From positions 1-14,116 of the forward strand of contig JBMFXC010000069.1 of the NCBI GenBank assembly GCA_049964655.1: a DNA stretch of 14,116 nucleotides, read 5' to 3'. Below the pieces are notes generated by a model that ran no database searches, was not told where the DNA came from, and saw only the letters and a list, made by a program, of their open reading frames with translations. Source of the stretch: JAJZJT01 sp049964655. Lineage in GTDB: Bacteria; Actinomycetota; Acidimicrobiia; Acidimicrobiales; RAAP-2. A program made the translations under genes and the position numbers. Of this stretch, positions 7,557 through 12,502 are shown one piece after another (position 1 is the stretch's first letter; each line of letters begins with the position of its first letter).

Positions 7557-9101
7557 GTGGGCCTGGCAGTCGACGAGGAGCGCACCCCGGTGGTGGTGGC
7601 GTCCGGGCAGGCGGTCGCCCGAGGGCCGGGCGACCACGACCTGGTCACCCCGGTCGACCTCATGGTCCGGGCCGTCGAGGCCGCGCTCGCCGACGTGCCC
7701 GGGCTGCGAGACCGTGTCCAGCGGGTCTCGGTCGTCGACGTCATGAGCCGAACGGGACCGGCGCCGGCCTCGGAGCTCGCTCGGCGCTGCGGGCTCCACC
7801 CCCGACGCCTCGAGCAGACCACCATCGGGGGGAACTCGCCGCAGTGGCTCCTCAACCGAGCCGCCGCCGATATCGCCTCGGGTCAGCTCGGCGCGTCCGT
7901 GATCGCCGGGGCCGAGGCCCTCCGTTCGCAACGGGCCCGCCGGGCGGCGGGGATCGAACAGCCAGCGGGGATCGAACAGCCAGGTGACGGCGACCAGGCG
8001 GCCGACCCGGTGGTCGGGGACGACCAGCCAGGGTTCGGCCCCGGCGAGGCCGCCCTCGGCCTCGTCCTCCCCGTCAACGTCTACCCGATGCTCGAGAGCG
8101 CCGTGGCGGCGCGGGCCGGGCGCTCGGCCGTCGCCCACCGTGCCGAGCTCGGCCGGCTCTTCGCTCCGTTCACCGAGGTGGCGGCACGCAACCCCTACGC
8201 ATGGTTCCACGACGTACTGAGCGCCGAAGAGATCGCCACTCCGTCCCCCGACAACCGGGTCGTCTCGGAGCCGTACACCAAGCGCATGGCTGCTTTTCTG
8301 GGCTCGGACCAGGCGGCGGCACTCGTCGTCTGCTCCCTCGCAGAGGCCCGCCGGGCCGGGGTGGCCGACCGGGCGGTGTTCGTGTGGGCAGGAGCGGATG
8401 CCACCGACGTACGCGCCATCTCGGCCCGCCCCGACCCGGCAACCTCGCCGGCCATCGCCGCGGCCGGCCGGGCGATGTTCGCGGCAGCCAGCGCCGCGGC
8501 CGGCCGGGCCCTCTCGGTCGACGACGTCGACGCCATCGACCTCTACTCGTGCTTCCCCGTCGCCGTCGAGCTCGCCTGCGACGCCCTGGGCATCGCCACC
8601 GACGACCGCCGGGGGCTCACCCTCACCGGAGGACTTCCCTACTTCGGCGGCCCGGGGAACAACTACACCACCCACGGCATCGCCGAGGTCACCGAATGGG
8701 TGAGGGCCCGAGGAGGGCTCGGGTTGGCGTCCGGTCTCGGGTGGTTCGTGACCAAGCACTCGCTCGGCCTCTATGCCTCGGAACCGCCGATCGGCGGTTT
8801 TCGGTACGGCGACACGTCGGCCGACCAGGCCGCCATCGACGCCTCCGCCGTCCCGGTGGCGCTCGAGCTCCCCGAGCCGGCCACGGGCTCCGTGGTGGCC
8901 GCCACGGTGGCGCTCGACCGTGACGGCCGGCCCACTGCCGCACCAGTGGTGGCCCGCCTGGCCGACGGCCGACAGGTGGCGGCGGCGGCGGCTGACCCCG
9001 ACACGCTGGCCGCAGCGGGTGAGCTCGACGTCGCCCGCCTGGTCGGCCAGCACGTCAGCGTGGTCGGAAGCCCACCGACATGGTCGCCGACGCCGGCCTG
9101 A
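7557..9101 (+). CDS. Thiolase-like protein (TLP1-type acetyl-CoA acetyltransferase family), N-terminal active-site cysteine absent
   Basis: The 514-residue protein belongs to the thiolase superfamily, usually annotated acetyl-CoA acetyltransferase. True thiolases have a nucleophilic cysteine near residue 90; here that segment reads TTIGGNSPQWLLN (88-100) with no cysteine. The second half has DLYSCFPVAVEL (328-339), LTGGLPYFGGPGNNYTTHG (356-374, retaining a histidine) and GLGWFVTKHSLG. A further C-terminal part, about 420-514, matches the extra domain I recall from mycobacterial thiolase-like protein type 1. Classical thiolysis or condensation is therefore doubtful; a CoA-ester binding or modified transferase role is inference. 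The start is GTG with AGAGGA at 7546-7551. An 18-bp tandem duplication adds a second AGIEQP at residues 137-142. It is followed after 129 bases by an enoyl-CoA hydratase gene, which suggests lipid, steroid or acyl-CoA metabolism. Confidence 0.82.
   Translation: MGLAVDEERTPVVVASGQAVARGPGDHDLVTPVDLMVRAVEAALADVPGLRDRVQRVSVVDVMSRTGPAPASELARRCGLHPRRLEQTTIGGNSPQWLLNRAAADIASGQLGASVIAGAEALRSQRARRAAGIEQPAGIEQPGDGDQAADPVVGDDQPGFGPGEAALGLVLPVNVYPMLESAVAARAGRSAVAHRAELGRLFAPFTEVAARNPYAWFHDVLSAEEIATPSPDNRVVSEPYTKRMAAFLGSDQAAALVVCSLAEARRAGVADRAVFVWAGADATDVRAISARPDPATSPAIAAAGRAMFAAASAAAGRALSVDDVDAIDLYSCFPVAVELACDALGIATDDRRGLTLTGGLPYFGGPGNNYTTHGIAEVTEWVRARGGLGLASGLGWFVTKHSLGLYASEPPIGGFRYGDTSADQAAIDASAVPVALELPEPATGSVVAATVALDRDGRPTAAPVVARLADGRQVAAAAADPDTLAAAGELDVARLVGQHVSVVGSPPTWSPTPA
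7948..7983 (+). repeat. 18-bp perfect tandem duplication inside the thiolase-like gene
   Basis: The unit CGGGGATCGAACAGCCAG is present at 7948-7965 and 7966-7983 without a mismatch. It is in frame and gives the peptide AGIEQP twice (residues 131-142), in a charged, probably exposed loop of the thiolase-like protein. Complete identity at third codon positions points to a recent duplication. Confidence 0.95.
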
Positions 9102-9230
9102 GCCGCCGACCACCGGCACGGCCGGCCGCGCCAGCTCGGCGCCGACGGAGTAGCGTTCGCTGGTCGAAACGTCCGTCAGCGCCGACTGCCGGCCCCGTGT
9201 GGACCGGACGGCGAGCCAAGGAGGGAACCC

Positions 9231-10004
9231 GTGTCCGACGTACTGCTCCGCGAGCGCCGAGGCCAGATCGAGATCCTCACCTTGAACCGCCCCGAGGCGC
9301 GCAACGCCGTCAACGGCGCCGTCTCCAAGGCCATGGCAGAGGCGCTCGACGAGCTCGCCCAGGACGACGACTGCCGGGTGGTCATCCTGACCGGCAGCGG
9401 CGACAAGGCGTTCTGTGCCGGCATGGACTTGAAGGCGTTCGCCGCCGGCGAGGCCGGCGACATCATGGGCGCGTCCGGAGGGTTCGCCGGGATCACCCAG
9501 CGCGACTTCCCCAAGCCGATCATCGCCGCCGTCAACGGATCGGCGCTGGCCGGGGGTTGCGAGGTGATGCTGAGCTGCGACCTGGTCGTCGCCGCCGACC
9601 ACGCCGTCTTCGGCATCCCCGAGGTCAAGCGGGGCCTCTTCGCCGGCGCCGGCGCGCTCATCCGGCTGCCCAAGCGCATCGCGCCGGCTGTCGCCCTCGA
9701 GCTGGCCCTGACCGGCGATCCCGTCGACGCCCGCCGCGCCTACGACCTGGGACTGGTCAACCGGGTGGTCCCGGCCGACCGACTGCTCGACGAGGCCCTT
9801 GCTCTCGCCGGTGTCATCGCCGAGAACGCACCCCTGGCCGTTCGAGCCTCCAAGCGGATCATGAAGCAGGCCGGCGAGGTGCCCGATGCCGACGGCTGGG
9901 CCATCAACAACGCCGCCATGCCCGAGGTGTTCGGCTCGGCCGACGCCATGGAGGGGGCCGTGGCGTTCGCCGAGAAGCGCAAGCCCAACTGGCAGGGCAA
10001 GTGA
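9231..10004 (+). CDS. Enoyl-CoA hydratase/isomerase (crotonase superfamily)
   Basis: The 257-residue protein has the size of a single-domain crotonase. Family members stabilise an enolate of an acyl-CoA thioester in an oxyanion hole, most often hydrating trans-2-enoyl-CoA in beta-oxidation. Visible landmarks are LNRPEARNAV (18-27), CAGMDLKAF (62-70) and NGSALAGGCEVML (102-114), the first two glycine-rich blocks supplying the oxyanion hole. Both hydratase glutamates are in place: E111 in GGCEVM and E131 in GIPEVK. The C-terminus EGAVAFAEKRKPNWQGK is typical. The start is GTG 9231 with a strong AAGGAGGG at 9218-9225, five bases away. It lies downstream of the thiolase-like gene on the same strand, possibly a two-gene unit. 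Exact substrate and hydratase versus isomerase activity remain open. Confidence 0.93.
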   Translation: MSDVLLRERRGQIEILTLNRPEARNAVNGAVSKAMAEALDELAQDDDCRVVILTGSGDKAFCAGMDLKAFAAGEAGDIMGASGGFAGITQRDFPKPIIAAVNGSALAGGCEVMLSCDLVVAADHAVFGIPEVKRGLFAGAGALIRLPKRIAPAVALELALTGDPVDARRAYDLGLVNRVVPADRLLDEALALAGVIAENAPLAVRASKRIMKQAGEVPDADGWAINNAAMPEVFGSADAMEGAVAFAEKRKPNWQGK

Positions 10005-10044
10005 GCCGTCGGCGGCGTCCGGCGAGCAGCGCCGGAGCGTGCCG

Positions 10045-10479
10045 GTGACAGCAGCGGTCGTCTCGTCGGGCCCCACGCTGTCGCCGGCGATCGACGGCAT
10101 CCGGCTGGTCCTCCACGTGCTGGCCGCCTCGGTGTGGGTGGGCGGCCAGATCGTGGTGACCGGGCTGCTCCCCACCGTCCGAGGACTCGGCGAAGGTGCG
10201 CCCCGGGCCGTGGCGCGGGCCCTGGCCCGTCTGCTGTGGCCGGCCTACGCGCTGCTCGTGATCACCGGGTTCTGGAACATCGCCGCGGTGCACGCCGGAG
10301 GGGCCACGTCTGCCTGGCAGGTGGTCCTCGGCGTCAAGATCGCCGTCGTGGTGGTCGCCGGGGTCGCCGTCTTCTTGCACCAGCGGTCGACATCCCGACG
10401 TGCGCTGGCCATCTGGGGATCGGTGGGGGGCGTGGCATCGGTGGCGGCGCTGTGCCTCGGGGTCTTCCTGGCCGGTTGA
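10045..10479 (+). CDS. Small four-helix membrane protein, CopD-like
   Basis: A 144-residue integral membrane protein with predicted helices at about 17-40, 63-82, 91-112 and 123-143. The first helix reads LHVLAASVWVGGQIV, with the histidine (24) and W-x-G-G (31-34) that recur in CopD-type copper-handling membrane domains. H83, K98 and H112 are other polar residues at helix ends. The start is chosen at GTG 10045 because GGAG (10034-10037) lies seven bases upstream; an in-frame GTG at 10039 is too close to it. The frame also extends back into the preceding hydratase gene, which is unlikely to be used. It sits 40 bases after that gene and 103 before tatA, near the oxidase genes. Copper transport is an inference from motif and neighbourhood; a generic membrane protein is the alternative. 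Confidence 0.72.
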   Translation: MTAAVVSSGPTLSPAIDGIRLVLHVLAASVWVGGQIVVTGLLPTVRGLGEGAPRAVARALARLLWPAYALLVITGFWNIAAVHAGGATSAWQVVLGVKIAVVVVAGVAVFLHQRSTSRRALAIWGSVGGVASVAALCLGVFLAG

Positions 10480-10514
10480 GCCGGCTCCTGCCAGGGCGCG
10501 CTCTGTCGGACCCG

Positions 10515-10535
10515 CCCCGGCGGTACCAGCCGGGG
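10515..10535 (+). terminator. GC hairpin between the CopD-like gene and tatA (possible terminator)
   Basis: CCCCGGC (10515-10521) and GCCGGGG (10529-10535) form a perfect 7-bp stem around the 7-base loop GGTACCA. It starts 36 bases after the stop of the CopD-like gene. No T-run follows, so it is not a textbook intrinsic terminator. In high-GC actinobacteria such hairpins can still end transcription, and it could equally be an operator. Confidence 0.35.
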
Positions 10536-10582
10536 TCGCTGGGGTCTAACCTGGTTCTGGAAGCGACGAAGGAGACGCAGCC

Positions 10583-10831
10583 ATGTTCCTGAGCCCCCCT
10601 GCCGATATCTTCGGCGTGGACGGCATCATCGTCCTGTTGGTGGTGGTGCTCGTCCTCTTCGGCAGCACCCAGATCCCCAAGCTCGCCCGGTCGCTCGGCT
10701 CGGCACAGCGTGAGTTCAAGAAGGGACTCGAGGAGGGGGCGGCCGAGCCCGGCGTGGCATCGCCGACCTCCCAGACGGCGCCGACCTCCGTGACCGACCC
10801 TGGCAAACCGGGACCGGTCACGCCGTCCTGA
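10583..10831 (+). CDS. tatA: Sec-independent (Tat) protein translocase subunit TatA
   Basis: TatA oligomerises in the cytoplasmic membrane to form the passage for folded proteins that carry twin-arginine signals. The 82-residue product has the family layout: a short N-terminus, one membrane helix (about 12-27), the FG hinge (26-27), then an amphipathic helix with IPKLARSLGSAQREFKKG (31-48). A Pro/Thr/Ser-rich tail makes up the rest. The start ATG has AAGGAG at 10569-10574, eight bases upstream. The TatE paralogue is indistinguishable; TatB is less likely because of the short amphipathic helix and tail. No tatC or tatB lies nearby. The next genes encode an unknown membrane protein and CtaC, whose signal looks Tat-like. 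Confidence 0.92.
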   Translation: MFLSPPADIFGVDGIIVLLVVVLVLFGSTQIPKLARSLGSAQREFKKGLEEGAAEPGVASPTSQTAPTSVTDPGKPGPVTPS

Positions 10832-11535
10832 TCGTCGCCCGTCGGCGCCAGGTCCTGCCCTTCTGGGCGCTCCAGGCGCTCGAGCTGGTCATCGCCGGAG
10901 CGCTCTGCGACCTCACCGTCCGGACGGGCTCCGACGCCCTCCCGCTCGTCGTGGCCGCTGTCACTGCCGCCCTGGCCCTGAGCGGGCGCGGACCACTCGG
11001 CGTCGTCCGAGTCGTCCCACCCACCGTCCACGTCACCCTCGTCCTGGCCGTGGCGGTGCTGGCCGCCGCATCCCCCGTCGTTCCGGTGTTCCGACCCGGC
11101 GTGGCCGGGATCGTGCTCGTCGAGCTGGCCGCCCTGGGACTGGGTCGTGGCGCGCTGCTCACCCGGACGAGCAACCCCGTGCGGGCGTCGTCCGTCGCCG
11201 CGCCGACGGACGACGCGGCCGATTCGCCACTCGAGGCCGCGTCACGCTCCGACGGAGCCGCTACGTCGGATGGTCGGACACCAGCGGCCAGCACGTCGAG
11301 GGAGCCGCCGGAGGCCACCGCCTCGCTTGCTCGTCGGACGGGACGGGTGCTCGCCAGGATCGAGCGAGCGACACGCTCGACGACCGACGCGGCCCGTCGG
11401 GCCGCCCCGGCGGCCGAGGCCGGGGTGGGAGCGGCTGCCCGGGCTGCCGGGCGCGGTCTCGCCCGCCGGCGGGCGAGAGGAGGCGCCCTCTCACCCAGCC
11501 CCGAGCCCGGTCCACCACCGACGACGGGGGCCTGA
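10828..11535 (+). CDS. Hypothetical four-helix membrane protein with Ala/Arg-rich tail; possible CTG start
   Basis: I do not recognise a family. The frame encodes four hydrophobic segments: around VLPFWALQALELVIAGAL, ALPLVVAAVTAALAL, VHVTLVLAVAVLAAASPVV and GVAGIVLVELAALGLG. A soluble tail of about 120 residues follows, rich in Ala, Arg, Ser and Thr (for example RTGRVLARIERATRSTTDAARR). The first ATG/GTG/TTG in frame is GTG 10951, which would begin inside the second helix and lose the first. The frame is open back to a stop at 10711-10713, yet upstream it offers only CTG. The CTG at 10828 overlaps the tatA stop as CTGA, imitating the ATGA overlaps elsewhere in this window, and gives 235 residues; no clear Shine-Dalgarno precedes it. 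The start is therefore uncertain. Position between tatA and ctaC suggests a role in respiration or envelope biogenesis, without proof. Confidence 0.55.
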   Translation: MIVARRRQVLPFWALQALELVIAGALCDLTVRTGSDALPLVVAAVTAALALSGRGPLGVVRVVPPTVHVTLVLAVAVLAAASPVVPVFRPGVAGIVLVELAALGLGRGALLTRTSNPVRASSVAAPTDDAADSPLEAASRSDGAATSDGRTPAASTSREPPEATASLARRTGRVLARIERATRSTTDAARRAAPAAEAGVGAAARAAGRGLARRRARGGALSPSPEPGPPPTTGA

Positions 11536-11580
11536 CCTGCGCTGTCGCCCCTCGGGGTCGATGCCGGTTGCGGAGCCAGC

Positions 11581-11586
11581 TAGTGT
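11581..11586 (+). promoter_or_regulatory. Possible -10 element for a leaderless ctaC transcript
   Basis: TAGTGT lies seven bases before GTG 11594, the spacing expected between a -10 hexamer and a transcript that begins at the start codon, a common arrangement in actinobacteria. No Shine-Dalgarno precedes that GTG, which fits leaderless translation. No good -35 element was found. Confidence 0.35.
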
Positions 11587-11593
11587 CACTGCC

Positions 11594-12502
11594 GTGAACG
11601 CCTGCCAGACCCGTTCGCCACGTTCGTCCCGACGGCACCTCGCCCTCGGCGCCGCGCTCGCCGCCCCGGTCCTCCTCGCCGGGTGCAACGCCTACCCGAG
11701 CTACGGGGCCAGCCGCGGCTCGACGACCCAAGGTCACGACATCTTCAAGATCTACTCGGGGATGGTGACCACCGGCATCGTCGTCGGCGGCGTCGTGGCG
11801 CTCCTCATCCTCTGGACGATCCTCCGCTACCGACGGCGCTCGGACGAGATGCCGCGCCAGTTCCACGAGAACATCGCCATCGAGATCGTCTACACGACGG
11901 TCCCCGTCCTCATCGTGGCGGTCCTGTTCGTCTTCACCGTCCTCACCGAGAACAACGTCGACCGCACCGTGCCGACCAACGCCACCCTCACGGCCAACGG
12001 CACCCCGGTCGTCGACATCCGGGCCACCGCCTTCCAGTGGGGCTGGCGCTTCGACTACCCGGACCTCAACGTAGCCGTGGTGGGCGAGACGACCCACGGT
12101 CCCGACAACCACGGCCCCCAGATGGTCGTGCCCGAGGGCGAGACGGTCCAGATCACCCTGGTCTCCGACGACGTCGTCCACGGCTTCTACGTCCGTGACT
12201 TCAACTTCAGCCGGTACGCACAACCCGGGGTCACCAACGTCTTCGACCTGACCGTCAAGAAGCTCGGCACCTTCGACGGCCAGTGCACCCAGTTCTGCGG
12301 GCTGTACCACTCGCTCATGCTCTTCAGCGTGCGCTCGGTCACCCCGGCCCAGTTCAAGGCGTGGGCAGCGTCCGAGGTGGCCAGTGGCCACACCTTGATC
12401 GGCTCGGGCTCCTCCGCCCAGAACACGCCACCGCCCTACACCCACCAGACGCCGTCCAACGCCCTCGCGGCGAACCCGGAGCATGCAGGAGCGCGCGTAT
12501 GA
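11594..12502 (+). CDS. ctaC: Cytochrome c oxidase subunit II (CuA-binding lipoprotein)
   Basis: Subunit II of the aa3-type terminal oxidase takes electrons from cytochrome c through its CuA centre on the outer membrane face. From GTG 11594 it has 302 residues. The signal region SRRHLAL (12-18), hydrophobic stretch and LAGC lipobox (C31) indicate a lipoprotein, possibly Tat-exported. Two helices follow, around GIVVGGVVALLILW and VPVLIVAVLFVF. In the cupredoxin domain, AFQWGWRF is the conserved electron-entry aromatic stretch. The CuA ligands are H196, C231, C235, H239 and M242 in CTQFCGLYHSLM; Gln233 replaces the glutamate common between the cysteines. The C-terminus has no fused cytochrome c domain. 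ATG 11561 is an in-frame alternative start that adds 11 residues, also without a clear ribosome site. The gene overlaps ctaD by ATGA, so the two subunits are probably translated in a coupled way. Confidence 0.95.
   Translation: MNACQTRSPRSSRRHLALGAALAAPVLLAGCNAYPSYGASRGSTTQGHDIFKIYSGMVTTGIVVGGVVALLILWTILRYRRRSDEMPRQFHENIAIEIVYTTVPVLIVAVLFVFTVLTENNVDRTVPTNATLTANGTPVVDIRATAFQWGWRFDYPDLNVAVVGETTHGPDNHGPQMVVPEGETVQITLVSDDVVHGFYVRDFNFSRYAQPGVTNVFDLTVKKLGTFDGQCTQFCGLYHSLMLFSVRSVTPAQFKAWAASEVASGHTLIGSGSSAQNTPPPYTHQTPSNALAANPEHAGARV

Noticed and set aside
9102..9230. TAGCGT (9151-9156) as a -10 for the hydratase gene
   Set aside because: No -35 at a suitable distance, and the gene has a strong Shine-Dalgarno so it is not leaderless; the evidence is too weak to annotate.
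9886..10044. Upstream extension of the CopD-like gene into the hydratase gene
   Set aside because: The added N-terminus is Pro/Ser/Arg-rich out-of-frame hydratase sequence; GTG 10045 has a properly spaced GGAG.
7470..10175. 901-codon minus-strand open frame opposite the thiolase-like and hydratase genes
   Set aside because: No recognisable domain and biased Gly/Val/Asp/His composition. It runs across two genes and the divergent promoter region, so it is an antisense shadow of GC-rich coding DNA.
11147..11593. Extension of ctaC upstream to about 11147
   Set aside because: This part overlaps the preceding membrane-protein gene out of frame and would bury the lipoprotein signal behind about 150 Arg/Pro-rich residues.
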